Assembly: GCA_003991915.1 (NCBI GenBank)
Contig: RQTK01000978.1
Coordinates: forward strand, 66,787-130,786
DNA length: 64,000 nucleotides
Direction: 5' to 3'
Origin: Elysia chlorotica
Taxonomy: Eukaryota > Mollusca > Gastropoda > Plakobranchidae
Within the stretch, counting starts at the first letter, position 1. The number at the start of each line of letters is the position of its first letter. The notes beneath the pieces are model-generated. The model had not been told where the DNA came from and made no database searches. It was given only the letters and a program-made list of their open reading frames with translations. Shown in pieces: positions 25,795-38,560 of this stretch. Position numbers and translations under genes: made by a program.

Positions 25795-27566
25795 GGAAGT
25801 AAATAAATAATTATACAAAAGACTTATTATGAAATGTGGGACAGGAGGAGAAAAGGAGTTTATGTAATAACTACGAAGGAGTTAGCAGTTTTTGATTGGC
25901 GATTTGAAACGAGATCCTTTATTATTTTAAATGAAAATGGGCACATCAATATTGTGACTTAGCAAGGCAAGATACTGTCTTATAAACTACCCACGATCTC
26001 TATAAATTTCAGAATTTTATCGTGAGTTGATGTGATACCTATTTCTGTTTGAAAGTGCGTTCATGCCTTGTGACAATTAGACTGGTCTACCATGATCTGA
26101 TTAAGTGAACATGAAGATATAGTATGAATTGCTGCCAAGTAATTTCTAATCAGTTTTCAAACTCAAATCAAGTAGGGGCTAATCTGAACGCATTCGTAGT
26201 CATCTCTTCTGTTATATCGTCTGTATTTAAGATATATTGCATCGTAAATGGGTATTTTTAGATAACCATCTTTTAAAGATTCAAGATTACAAAATAATTT
26301 TTAAAAAAATATGCCACAGTGTAAACCAGAGGTTAGTGAGTCGACACCAATTATGATTGTACAAAAATTAATTCAAGCTACAATAAAGAATCAACTATGT
26401 GAAATGGAAGCGATTTATAATGGCCATTGAATTAAATGGGCATTAAGTGTTATACAATACAATCATGTAGAGTAATTTGTACCATATCCCTTGTTATAAT
26501 GAGACTAATAACACAATAAATTATGTTATTGTATGTCAAACTATAACCTGAACTATCGTTTTTCAAAACAACGAACGGTAGATTTTATGCTCACATTACA
26601 AGTCAATATGTCTCATATCTATTGCAATAAATATTTGAAAAAAGTGGTTTATTTATCTCCTACAGTTGAATTCTATTTAAGATTTAAAGAATACTACATG
26701 TATTTACAGATAATAAATATACAGGGTAGAAAACATACATCTGAAATTTCAATGATTTATTTATAAAAATAATGATAACATTACATTTGAATAATAATTT
26801 AGATTGCACACATCAACAATAACAGTTAGGGGTATCGGCTTGATACTATTTACAAACTTTTAAAATTGTCAACCCTTTTTTTAAATCTCAAAATGTAAAG
26901 TCCGGCAACTTAAAACAGGAAGTGCTATAATAAGCATGTGTGGTAGCTTTTTTTAAATACCAACACAAACTCCAAGGTTGGAAACATAACAAAAGCGGTT
27001 TTCGCACACCCTCGGAGATCTTAGCTGTGCGAAGCCTCATCCACACTCTTCAGGTAGGGATTTCATAGCAAACGCTTATCTGCGCTATCTTCTCTGACCA
27101 ACGTAGTGAAATACCGATTGTGTAAGAACAATTTAAGAATGGATCTTGTTTTAATTTTCAGAACGATTTTTCCAATTAAAAAACCCGATTTCGGCTTTGG
27201 TCCCTGAATCAAAAAGCTACATGGGATATTGAATATGGCCAACCCCTATGAAGATATTGGCTTTAAAACGTAAGAACAAGAAAGGCCAATTACGCCACAC
27301 ATCCTAACTCCAGACAAATACTTCTGGTTTCGACCCAATTGATAGTTTACATCTGCCAAAATGTATTCGTTAAAAAAAGGTAAATTTTGCATACGAAAGC
27401 TTTTCAAAATTGTTTTTATGTGATGCATAGTCATGTATGACACACACAACTTGTTAACAAGTTCTGCTTTCGCATTTCAGATAAAGAAAATATGCGTACC
27501 GGTATAAGCGGGAAAAAACGCTTTTGTTATGTTTCCGGTATAGTAAACCGTACTTTTTTTTCTTCT
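25795..27566. other. Intergenic, AT-rich
   Basis: No gene or recognisable repeat seen. The right end should contain the 3' UTR of the spondin-2-like gene. Confidence 0.5.
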
Positions 27567-27826
27567 TCAATATTTACGGAAGCCCCTATGCCCCCGCGAA
27601 TGTCGGCGTTTAGGGCCATTTTTGTTCAGAAAGGAGAAGTGATTCCACTTGCAATTGCGCATGCTCCCGCACAGCGACTCTTGTCTCAGAGGAGGGCAGT
27701 TGGCGCCACCTTTGCTTGGCAGACTGAGAGCGTCGCGTGACCGCTTACGTTTTCCAAAACCGCAGGTCTGGCTACACGGAGTCCATTCCGTCCACTCCGT
27801 CACTTCGCAATGGGTAACGGCCGACA
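27567..27826 (-). CDS. SPON2: Spondin-2-like exon 5 (TSP1 repeat, stop)
   Basis: Acceptor tcctctag; HCEVTEWTEWTPCSQTCGFG opens a six-cysteine TSP1 repeat. The WxxW motif is the usual C-mannosylation site and CSQTC the usual O-fucosylation site of this repeat. Stop at 27569-27567 after a basic tail (KRRHSRGHRGFRKY). Confidence 0.92.
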
Positions 27827-30800
27827 CTAGAGGAAGAAAAGTTGAAATTAAGAAAAGTAATTCGGATATATTAAAAAATTTTGAACAATGAGTACAGGAG
27901 TCTCTTTGTTTCAATGTTTGCTGTGGCTTAGCATTTAAATGTAAATAAAAAAAAGCTGTAATGCTCCCATCATGCTTCAATGGCCTGCTTTAATACGACA
28001 TTTAAATGATAAAGCCTATGAAATATCAAATTATTCAACATTCAGGGTTATTATTAGCAGACGCTAAGTTCCAGATGTTTTGAATATAATATGCTTCCAT
28101 TATCAAAAGTGCACAATAAAAAAACAACGCATACATTTAGGTTAACAACATTATTGAGTCTCGATAATACCACAGCACACAAAAATATTAATATACCAAC
28201 CTGCACTTGGACTTGACAGTTCCTCAGCAACTTCCTCAAACTGCGGTTCATCAAAGCTCCTAGAGGACACATCGGACTCCGGTTCACTGTCTGTAGTAGC
28301 AGTTCTTGTTCTATGGCCCATTTCAGTAAACAATGTTCTCATTTGTAGCTTACGAGGTGGATCCATGACGCCAAAGGTGGATGCGGTTGGTGTCTTGACG
28401 GCTTCTTGTTTACTGTTCAAAGCTCCCGGAGAAGTTCTGTCTTGAGTTGTCTTCTCGGTTCTAATAGTTGAGACACTGTCCCCTCGCACATGAGAACTCT
28501 TATACTGCGCCGAAGTTACTTCATCAAACTCGGGTTTTACCAATTCTTCTTCCGCTATACCAGAAGAGACGATATCCTCCCTCGAGCTATCAGCCATATA
28601 AGCTGGTGTTTCAACTTCAGAGCTTTTTTGGTTGACGGTGGGAGAACTGGGGTGAGAGTCAACTTGCTTCCCTGGTTCTACTTCGTTAAGATATTCACTG
28701 TCTTCTTCGATAACCGAAAATGTTCTCCTGTGCCTAAACTGGGACAGAAGTTCCAACTCTACAGATGCAAGGCAAGGGAGTTCCTGTAACGATAACAGTT
28801 TAATTAATGTAGTTGTTTGTATTGCCTTAATTGTAATACACCAATGTGAAAGTTGCTTACATCAATGTGAAAGTTGCAATTAACACAGAGTAAAAAAAAA
28901 GCGGGGGGGGGGGGGGGGGGGAGGGACTATCAAAATTCGATTTTTCACTTTAAATTTGCATGTGTTAATTTCAGTCTTGGGGCGTAAAAAGCCATAGTTA
29001 TCAAAACAAATTAATCTGCATATCACATGCTTGCGCACACACAATAACGACAACGAACATAACAAAAATAGGCCATGAGATTACCTCGTATTCTGGATAG
29101 TAAAATGAACTGGCTGGGTGGTTAGGTTCCACGTTTGTGATTTCAGAGATGGGCTGATGCGGCTCATGAGGCCAGTTTGGTGCCGTGAAAGTGAAGCCTT
29201 GGTCTGTGCCGGCGTCCATGGGTCTCAGTTCTGCGTAGAAATGTTTTCTCCATTTCCCACTTTCACAGAGGTCCTCGGAGCTGAGTCCCACAAACCAATC
29301 AGGACTCGGGATGATCTTCATCATGAAGGAAAGCTGTACGAGAAGCAGAGAGATCATTTAGGTCAACAATGATTCTTTATCTTGTTGTCGTGTCTTTTAC
29401 GCGATTTAACACGTGTTATAAACCCAGTACTAGAATGATATCAAACTGTGCATCGTTTATACTTTGGGCTGTGACATTCAAACTGTTTTATGTTACTAGA
29501 TAGATGGATTTAGTTTTGCCAGTAAACTTTTGTGGTAGGTAAGAGTTTCAATTACCAATACAAATCAATAATAATTTAACTTTTTGTTTTATTTATTGGC
29601 TAACCATTAATGTCACGATAAGTCTGTCAGCATCATTCAAACATATTCTGAGTTCGCAGTTTTAAATGTAATTTAACTTTAAAATAAAATCTGAGGTATT
29701 TCGAATAAAAGTATAGAGAAAAAAAAATTAAGGACAAATAATTGCGCTTATTGGCTTAGTGTAAGACCTATATCTTTTAATTTATCTCCATGTGCACATC
29801 CGCAGGAAAAGGTCTGATACAAGATGTCAAACCACTACCTCCAGAAATTTGTAAGAACCAAAATTGTGGAAAGGTTTCAATTGTTTCATAACATACTCCC
29901 AATCTAAAGAAAGCGTTCAACATAAAACATATTTATGCTATCGTGATATTTATTTTGGTACATTTCAGTATTTCGAAAAATAAACAAAGAAACAAATAAT
30001 AATCCCCAAAAAATAACTAAAAAGCATAATTTTGCCTTCATTGACATAAGTATCTATTATATCGTTTTCTCCCTGTACATTTCTCTTTAGTAATCGCACG
30101 CCAACACCATTTTCAGAACTTCCCAAATGTCACATGGTCGGTGCAGGTAAAGACTGCAGCCTATATAGTTTTGGCTCTGCACGTAACGTGCAGCTTCCCA
30201 GATATATGCCTTCAGGCCTGTATGGTGAACAATATACATGTACAGTTGTATTTACCTGTGTATGCTTGCCATCCAGTGCGACCATGACCGATGTTGAACC
30301 CACACCGCTGTTGACGGGGGGCGCCGTGAAAGTGTCAAGAACGCCCCCGTAGCCCTGCTTGCTCTCTGAGTCTAAATACTTGGGATCACCTTCTTCAGCG
30401 AACAGCTTGACAGGCTTCGAGGCGTTCACGCCTTCCTCCCACATGGTGTAGTCTGCATTGTGGCTTCGACCTGCGAACAGCAATATTCTATGCATTACAC
30501 TGTTGTTATAATATAAAATTTCGCGGCATCATTTACGTTTTCATAGAATCTTCCATACGTTATTGGGGATTTATCGAAGTTTTTATCGAATCATCCATAC
30601 ATAAAAAAGGATTTAAATTTTTGCGGCTTAATTTGAATTTTCATCGAATCCTCATACATTAAAATGATCATCAAATATTCTTATAACACCACAAGTGCTA
30701 CCCCCATTTCCATCGCCTCCGGAGAGTCAAGTGCAATTCATTAAAAAGTTTGCAAAGAGACCGGCTTAAAATCTTCTTTTGATATCGGGAGAATAAATCT

Positions 30801-31308
30801 GCTGCTTGGGGTGTTTTTAGCAATAGTATGATATTTATAGTTGTTTTTTTATCTCTGGTCTTTTAATAATGAGCTCATGTTTTGGAGATTGTTCAATAGT
30901 ATTGGCTCAACTGCATACGAAAATAATTGAGCATTGCATTGTCTACATGTCCAAAACCACAGTAATGATGATGCTCCTATATTCTTAAAGCTACCATTGT
31001 CTTTGTTCACTTCACCACAAATGATCTTTCTTAAGGTTCTAACAGGCTATTAAATTAAAATAAAGTGTCGATTTCTTCGACCAAAGATTACTTTTCTTAT
31101 TCAATGATTTAGACAGGTCTTGATTTCTTTCGCAGCGAAAGAAAATGATAATGACAGTGAGCCTACACAGGTGCTTTCAACTAAGATCCTGCACAAAAGT
31201 ACTAACTTTTATCATTGTATGTAGTTGGAGAAAAAGTCATAACACACTGTAGGTAAACGAGAAGAAATATCAGCGATGACAGATGTTCAAGCAGCAGTTA
31301 CAGTAGTG

Positions 31309-31394
<86 letters not shown>

Positions 31395-33496
31395 TGGTGT
31401 AGTTGTAGTTGTAGTAGTTAGTGTAGTTGTAGTAGTTGGTGTAGTTGTAGTTGTAGTTCTGCAATAGTGCGAGCGACAAAAGCAGTAGCTACCGATGGAA
31501 AATAGACATGTGAATAAGTGCAAAAAGTTAGTTATAAAATACACGAGTGTAAAAAAATCTAATGCTAGCAAACCCAGGCACATCACTGGTTGAAAATTTA
31601 TATATTTGGTTAGCAGAAACAACTTGCTCAGCTAAAAGAAACTTTTTTGTTTCTCTTGTTAACTTAGGCCTCAGATGAGGCCTTTTTTCTCTTATGCACA
31701 TAGCTTACTTTTTCTGTGTTTTCTTTTTTTCGACTACGCATATAGCCTACATAATATGAAACAAAGAAATTTATGAGTCTATATCTTTTCCAAACGTAAG
31801 GTAATTTCGGTATTTGTTCTTCATACCTGCAACTATCTGAGACGAGCTTGTGATTCCGCCCTTCAGATGTAATATGCCTGACAAGGCGAGCTTAATGTAA
31901 CACATTCCAACAATCGCAATAAGACAAGAACAATGGCATTTGGGGTCTTTGCCGATGTTTTTTCCCCTTATAATATGCAACTAAGGAATTGCATAGTCTG
32001 CTTAATGCATAACTCATCGATCTCATTGATGTCAAAGACTAAGCCGTTCAGATTCTTTTGATGAGTAGAGATTAGTCCGTAGTTCTATACAGCGGTAGCG
32101 AAGAGAAAATGCCGGTATATCTCTAATGATTGATCTATCTATCTATCTATCTATCTATCTGGAATGCCGATCGTATTTAGTCCAGCTCAGCTGAAGCTCC
32201 AGTATGTAACTTTTTTCCTGCTCCTCTGTAAAGAATTGCCTTTACATAACCTTTTTTTTCATCTTCTACGCTCCCGTTCCACAGATGGGTGTGAACAATG
32301 CGACCTATTCTTTGCATTTTTGCTTCGTATTTAAGCTTCGACTCGGATTACGGAAGGCATGTGGTAGATCTTGCAACTAATAGCTTTTGCCAAAGTGACA
32401 TAGCGCTTTGCTTGGTTTTTGGTTAGGTGCTTGAAGCTGAGAAAACCACATACAGATTACACTATATACCTACCTATCAAGAACAAAGATGCGCACCAGG
32501 TTAATTTTTATAAAGTTAAATTTGATTGTTAGTTAAATTCTTTTAATTTTTTTTAATGAAAATGTCTATGCTGATATCGTCTTTTTAATGTTTAATGCTT
32601 TAATTCTATACAAACGATGATTAAAAAACAGCTGCAAATTGAAACTGAATGCGATTGACGGAAATAAACAAAAAGGATAAAAGAAATTTACACTGGCAAT
32701 TAAGATACATTTATAATGCTCGAAAAATTTTTAATTTTTCAAGCAATATAGGCCTTTTATAGGTGAATAATTGAGGATTAAATACCGCCAGCTGGAACCA
32801 GAAATAAAAAAAAAAACAATAGATGTATTTTGTATTGCTTTACCGAATCAACGTGGAACTTCTATTAACACTTTGTATTCGCCAATAGTTACACGGTTTT
32901 GCTTTCACATAATGCGTCTGGAAGTAAACAGTTTATCTTATACTGCCTTATATATGTACTGAAAAAAGATTTGGGGGCGCTTTGGTTTCAAAATATTTTT
33001 CTGAAAGAGTCCTTGAATTCAATTCTAGGGTACCAATACATAATTTCTTTTCATTGTAAGAGTCTTGAATGACATTTAATGATATTTCTCAACGAGTAGG
33101 CCTGGACCATATTTATTTCCTCTAATATCGCATGATCTTCTTTTCCAATAAAAATGTGTCAAAGTGTGATGTGGGTATCTGAAATCTAGGTAGGATAGTA
33201 TGATTATCTTTTCCACTGCGGGGGTGGGGAGGGGGGGGGTGGTGATAAGTTGTAGAGCGTAACCAAATCGTGAGATCACTGGTTCGAAGAAACCCACGAT
33301 CGGTCAAAAATTTATTTATCCAATTTCTGGCTGGGTCGGTATCAGTACAATGTGACCTCCTAAGACTTTTTCTGTGTGGCAGTCCGTAAAATTGTCAGAC
33401 ATTACTTTTGGGGTCTATCCACAATATTGTATACATAGTGATGAAGTTGGACGCTAAGCAACAAAATAATATATTATCACTATCATCATCATCACT

Positions 33497-33578
<82 letters not shown>

Positions 33579-33867
33579 CACCGGCTAAATTATTCTGTGA
33601 GTATCTGAAATCTAAGTACGATCTATAGCACTGTCTGCACTCACCAATAACATTGGACCACTGTGCGTGCGGCCGGTAGATTGGGTACATGCGCGGGAAA
33701 ACCTCCTTGGACCAGTGAGTGTGGACAGTCATCTTGTACTGCACCATGTAGCCTGGTCGACAGTTGATGTAGCTGTGTTTGAATCTCCGCTTGCCGGACA
33801 CAGTTCTCATGTTTAACAACAGGATCAGAGCTGCACTCAACAGGTAGATTACGAACCGCAGTTCCAT
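27567..33867 (-). CDS. SPON2: Spondin-2 (mindin)-like secreted protein (5 exons, complete)
   Basis: Spondin-2 proteins are secreted matrix proteins; in vertebrates they act in cell adhesion and as pattern recognisers. The rebuilt protein has 509 residues (1530 coding bases). A hydrophobic signal peptide (about 1-24) is followed directly by a spondin domain (about 36-245), so there is no Reeler domain and the protein is unlike F-spondin. Spondin hallmarks are YPIYRPHAQWSNVIG, NADYTMWEEG, IPSPDWFVGL, DAGTDQGFTF and HPASSFYYPEYE. A Ser/Glu-rich linker (about 255-424) without homology follows. Then comes one TSP1 repeat (430-482) with WTEWTPC and six cysteines (430, 441, 445, 467, 476, 482), and a basic tail. 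All junctions are GT-AG and in frame. The long linker is unusual, since vertebrate mindin has a much shorter one. Orthology to SPON2 rather than to another single-TSR spondin is inferred. Confidence 0.9.
28201..28783 (-). CDS. SPON2: Spondin-2-like exon 4 (linker)
   Basis: The exon begins ELPCLASVEL, the end of the spondin domain, which fixes the acceptor (cgttacag). It continues with about 175 residues rich in Ser, Glu, Thr and Pro with no domain recognised. Donor G|GTTGGT. Confidence 0.87.
29085..29333 (-). CDS. SPON2: Spondin-2-like exon 3
   Basis: Eighty-three codons, phase 0; MKIIPSPDWFVGLSSEDLC, DAGTDQGFTFTAPN, HPASSFYYPEYE. This is the most conserved part of the spondin domain. Confidence 0.93.
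30256..30470 (-). CDS. SPON2: Spondin-2-like exon 2
   Basis: Acceptor gttcgcag; residues 75 (split)-146, HNADYTMWEEGVNASKPVKL, FTAPPVNSGVGSTSV. Donor CAG|GTAAAT. Confidence 0.9.
30471..33239. other. Spondin intron 1, left part
   Basis: No exon seen. A loose repeat of ttcat(c/a)gaatc.tccatac occurs three times at about 30540, 30582 and 30638. (GTA)n at 31304 and a short (ATCT)n at about 32128-32160. Confidence 0.55.
31304..31456. repeat. (GTA)n microsatellite
   Basis: Pure to about 31395, then interrupted GTAGTT-type units. It lies in spondin intron 1. Confidence 0.95.
33240..33465 (+). mobile_element. tRNA-SINE in spondin intron 1
   Basis: Degraded head (gttgtagagcgt, ctggttcgaag), core ctgggtcggtatcagtacaa, then tgtgtggcagtccgtaaa and gtctatccacaatattgt. 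It ends ggacgctaagcaac and runs into the (ATC)n tract. Confidence 0.75.
33470..33580. repeat. (ATC)n microsatellite
   Basis: Follows the 3' end of a SINE; the long open frames through it are artefacts of the repeat. Confidence 0.95.
33645..33867 (-). CDS. SPON2: Spondin-2-like exon 1 (signal peptide, spondin start)
   Basis: ATG at 33867-33865; MELRFVIYLLSAALILLL is the signal peptide core. The exon ends in HAQWSNVI with donor G|GTGAGT. Confidence 0.9.
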
Positions 33868-34140
33868 GCTTGCTTTTTGAAATAAATGACCAATTTGACG
33901 AAAACCCTGGTTACGATTGGTACAATATCACTGTCAGGGTGGATTTTTTTTAGGAACACAGTTCCAATGAATTTTAATAATGTTCTTTGTAATCGATTAT
34001 CAACGAGAAGTTACAATAAATGTAAAACAGCTATAAGGTGTCGGGAAATCACCACGTCTGAACTGTGCTGATCACTTGTGGAGAAGAGAATGTTATCTTC
34101 TGGTGCGAGCAAAGATTATAAGCAACCAAGATTATCCTGT

Positions 34141-34148
34141 TGACGTCA
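34141..34148. promoter_or_regulatory. CRE-type palindrome TGACGTCA
   Basis: Perfect CREB/ATF site 274 bases before the spondin start codon, inside the likely promoter or 5' UTR. Function is inferred. Confidence 0.35.
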
Positions 34149-34404
34149 GTTTGCACCCGCAGTAAATGACAGTTTACTCTGGGTTCTGTTCTTGGCTGAT
34201 GAATAAGTGAAATTTCAGGTTATGCCGGTACGTAAGCTGGATAAAGAATGTAAAACGTCGTTAAGTGAAAACACTTGATATTGTGTTGTATTTGGTCTTT
34301 CCTCCCAGCAAATAAGGTCTATACCTATGGTAAATTACCTCACTTTTCCGGCTGTAAGAAACATATAATTATAAAGCAAATAAGAAAGGTTGGTTTTGAG
34401 GACT

Positions 34405-34580
34405 GTACTGAAATGCTCGATCGCCCGACGGGAATCCGTCTTATATTACCCGCTGCGATGCGGCGCCGCGTGTTTCCTCCAGGTCGAACAGACTTTCTTG
34501 CTCCGAGTTTTCTGATTGGTCGAGACATCAAACCTGCTGGTGCTAAGGTAGCGCGATAGGGCAAGACATGGTCGCGGAAT
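34405..34580. promoter_or_regulatory. CpG-rich patch upstream of the spondin gene
   Basis: About 15 CpG within some 110 bases (gatcgcccgacgg, gcgatgcggcgccgcgtg) in an otherwise CpG-poor window, with a minus-strand CCAAT (gattggtc on +) at about 34513. Likely promoter or non-coding first exon of the spondin-2-like gene. Confidence 0.35.
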
Positions 34581-35589
34581 AAAAGAAAAAAAGTGTTTTG
34601 TTTTTTTAGACAGGGCACGCGTGACATTTTGGAATTTACAGGTGAAACGCTAAAGCTGTACATGTACCTCTACCCTCTGACACATAGCTCTGTAATTGTC
34701 TCTGTTCACCTCAATTAGAATTTCTGAAGTTTACTTGGCTTAGCTTTGAATGTCGTGGACATTAAAAACAAACACTGCGTACAAATTACGTAAAACCGGC
34801 TTCTTTTCTTGAAATAATGACAAGCACTTTTAGCGGGATTTTTTTCGTTTATGTTTTTGTTTTGCTGGTCGTTTTTTGTTGATGTTGTTTTGTTTTTATC
34901 AAACGTAGGGGAGACTTTCTTTTTTAATTCATCGAAAAAAAAATAGTCACAACAGCCCTTGAAAGATTTACTAAAAGGTACACTATTTTTCTAGGGTTGT
35001 AACTTATCTGAAGGTTATACTTAGAAAAATATCTTGCTCTATAACCTTCAGATTTCCTTTAAGACATTCAACATCTAAATTTGATTTGAAAAGTTGAAGG
35101 TGTGTTAAACTTAATTATTAGCATTGCCAACCAATCTAATTCTAAACAAAGCCTTAAAAATCTGCTTCAACTACTTAGGCCTATGTAATATGGACACTCA
35201 TCATTCCTGTATGATATGTAGCATTGTGGCATCATACACAAAGACCCACCCTTTTCTATAAGTAAGCTATTATGTATTATTTCAGAAACTCTAAAAGTGA
35301 GGATTTAATCACGATAGTAAAGTATAAAATGGGGTATAATAAAGCATAGCTAAATCAGTGATATATTTGTTATTGTCATTGCTGTGCTCTTTTTGTTGTT
35401 GTTTTCATTGTCTTTTTATTTCAGTACTAAAAAAAATTTAATGTTAAAAGAAATAAATGTTATTTCTGTTGATAAAGCATTAAAACAGGGTAAAGACAAA
35501 TGAAGCGAAATGTGTTTTAATGCACACGTAAGAACACTGCCTCAAATAGATAAATGGTTATTCTTCTTTCTCCATTTGGTTATGACAAC
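34581..35589. other. Intergenic
   Basis: No gene seen. A perfect 14-bp inverted repeat atctgaaggttata / tataaccttcagat lies at 35006-35019 and 35040-35053. Confidence 0.5.
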
Positions 35590-36350
35590 TTCTTCTTCAT
35601 GTGTCATGTCTGGCAGACATCGACGACCATGGCTCGCCAGGCCTCCCTGTTGTCAGCCTTTCTTATCAGCTCAGTGTTACCTATAGTTTTCTTGGTGGCA
35701 TAGTTGTTTAGGCTATTGATGTATGTGGTTCTCTGTCGTCCTTTGCTTTTCCGCCCTTCTATTTTGCCACATAGTATATGTTTCTCGATACCATTTTTCC
35801 TACATGTGTGTCCCGTGAATTTAATTGGTCTCTTTCTTATTGTTCTTAGTAGGGATGGTTTGTATTCTGTCATTTCCATAACTTCTGTGTCCATGATATT
35901 CTCATCACCCTTCGAAGGAACCTCACTTCTGCAGTTTCCAGTATCCTCACTGTGTCTTTATTCAGTGTCCAGCATTCGCATCTATACAAAAGGACTGACC
36001 AATGTATGTTTTTAGAGTGTTGATTTTGGGACAGTTATGCTCATGTTTGTGAATATGGCTTTCAATTTTTGTAAATGTGTCCTTGGTCATTGGTATTCTT
36101 TTTCTTTATTTCTGTCTCACTTTTTCCATCGTGTATATCCCATGTACAAGTTTTTCACCTGTTTTATTTTCTCGCCCTTACAAAATATATTGGTATCGGA
36201 TACGTTGACTTTTCTTTTTCAGATGATTATGCATTCTGTTTTCTTAGTACTTAATTGTAAATCTTTCTCTTCGCTTTTGATCATTGTTGTTGTGAGAAGG
36301 GTATGTAGTTTTTGTTCCGAGTCTGCAATGAGTACCATATCACAGCATAC
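35590..36350 (-). mobile_element. RTE-like LINE remnant, 3' part
   Basis: Read on the minus strand, fragments in several frames show a reverse transcriptase piece (VLIADSEQKLHTLL, LSTKKTECIIS). They also show the C-terminal pattern IRKRPIKFTGH, KIEGRKSKGRQRTTYINSL and NREAWRAMVVDV, as at the end of RTE/BovB elements. Several stops and frame changes interrupt it. It is 5'-truncated and inactive. Confidence 0.7.
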
Positions 36351-37096
36351 CGTAGGTTGTTGATACTTCTGCCACCGACTTTGATTCCTGGATGTTCATT
36401 GAGTGCTTTCATGATCATTTCACTAGGCCTATATAAAAACTAAACTGATCCAGTCTATGACGCTCAGCTATTCAAAAATGCATGTTCACTATAAGGCATT
36501 AAGAAATTAAATTTTTTCAAAGACAAGTTTCGTGGAAAGATAGGAAGTCCCCACTTTAAGACGAGAGACTATATGTTTACTCTCACTATGTCACACCAGA
36601 GACTATAGATTTAATGAGACGTTTCACAAAAAGAGCTTATCTGCTGTTGATACGGGCAGATAACATGGGTCGCCTCACTCTATTTCTTTATTGAAATTAG
36701 TGCGGCTGGCCCATCCCCATAGCTGGGTTTTTTCTACTAAAGTGTAAAAAAGGAAGCAACTGCCTTAATTATCCCAACCGACACACGCAAAATTCTTCCC
36801 GTGTAACTTCTCACTATGTCACACTCTCTGTTATGGCTGTAGTCTTTTCCAACGTTTCATTTAGCTATTCACCATTAAAGCCACGTCAATGCATAATTTA
36901 GAGTAAGTAAACATTGACTAATTTTCATTCCTTTTTATTCTATTGCATTCTCAAAAGTGATCCTAAAGTTTATTCCAGGATATAAACAAGTACGAGGGAC
37001 TTGCAAATTTTTCGTGAGGAAAAATAAAATCAATGTAAAACACACACTTGCTCGTAAGGGGGAAGGACTTAATTTTCAAAAATGGAGGTGAGAAGG

Positions 37097-37152
<56 letters not shown>

Positions 37153-38344
37153 AGAGGGAGAGAGAGGGCGGGAAAGAGAGAAGGGAGAGTAGGGAACGAT
37201 AGAAAGAAGGAAAGGGCGGAGAGCGCGGACCAGGAGAGAGTGGGGTGATAGACGAGACTTTCAATGATGCCAGCTATAAATTAAAATTTAAAACCAATAC
37301 ATCAGCTTCAATTTGCTGACGAAACTGTTTCGTTGGGGGTTTTTTGTTGTTGTTTGTTTTGTGCTTTTTCCTTTACACTCTTTTTTTTTTCTCTCCTTTA
37401 AAGTATTTGCGTCATTGGGTGAAATGCCAGTGTCCTACAGAAATACATGTCTAGCCAGGGACATTCTACGTGGAGTGGTGAGTAACCAAATGCGTTATCA
37501 TTGTCATCGCAATAAGATGCTATAAGTTACACCCTATTCGGTTTTATGAGTAGCCAAATGCGTTATCGTGAGGTCATCAGATGACTCATCACAATGAGAT
37601 GCCATTGGTTTCAGACCCTCTGCAGTTTATTCAAGAATGTAAGGGTTAGATGCGAGATACCTAAATAAAAATATATGTAGGCCTAAATCCCTTTAAGATA
37701 TACACATGAGAAGACAACAACAACAAAACACAAGAACGAAACGCCATAAACGAAAATTGGGATGAGCTAATACGTCGTTGCCCTTTGACAGAAAGTGCAA
37801 ATAAACACTCATTTGTTTGATTCATAGATTATAAATGGCTACGTTTATTTTTACTGGGTAATTTTTGTCGTAAAACTTGTCACTGTTGTATGGAACAAAA
37901 TTGGCAATGAACTCGGAATGGCAGACAGTGGTCTTTTATCATGTTTTCTTACCGAGAGATATATTTTTCCTTGTTTCCATTTTTTACGAACGACAACGTT
38001 TAAGGAAGCCGTGTCTTAGTAATGCACGCATGACGTGTGAACGTAGCTTTTATGAATGCTTTAAGAAAAAAATCTGAGATGTATAATAATAGTTGCAAAT
38101 CATTCTGTGATATTTATTATCTAAAGCAGCAAAGCTCTGGTATCGCAACGTTGGTTACAAATTTATCAAAGGCGAAAAAAGGCGAATAAAAACACATTCG
38201 TTCAGTGTAATGAACGTAGTATTCTTTGCTGCATGTAATGAAAGTAGTGACTTCTTATGCTCCCATGCACAGAAGAGTTGGATAAATGCAAGTGATTATT
38301 TGGAGGAGAGATGTTCTTTAAATTCAACTCTCCTTTGTTCCCAG
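36351..38344. other. Intergenic
   Basis: AT-rich apart from the GA tract. gagta.ccaaatgcgttatc occurs twice, at about 37480 and 37548. No gene seen. Confidence 0.5.
37103..37149. repeat. (GA)n microsatellite
   Basis: Pure GA followed by purine-rich sequence to about 37245. Confidence 0.95.
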
Positions 38345-38560
38345 GAGGACCTTTACGTCGACGGGTCCCAAAACCAATGTCTGGCAATTTTACGTGCTGT
38401 CTCCTACGAGACAGCGGGGATATCTCCGTCGTTCACATTATACTGACACTGACAACAAGTAGGGGACGAATTCTGATAGACACATAATTTGTCCAATCGT
38501 GGGTTTCGAATCGCGGACTTCCCGATTTTTTCCCGGCACGGTGATTTGAAGGGGTCTACA
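38345..38560 (-). mobile_element. tRNA-SINE, antisense
   Basis: Complement of the family core: gggtcccaaaaccaatgtct, cattatactgacactgac and gtgggtttcgaatcgcgg can be read on +. Confidence 0.75.

Noticed and set aside
31270-31622. Poly-Val, poly-Tyr and poly-Thr frames in the 31.3-31.6 kb tract
   Set aside because: Products of the (GTA)n microsatellite only.
31669-31690. Hairpin aggcctca-ga-tgaggcct followed by a T run, like an intrinsic terminator
   Set aside because: Rho-independent terminators are bacterial; here it lies in a eukaryotic intron and is most likely chance.
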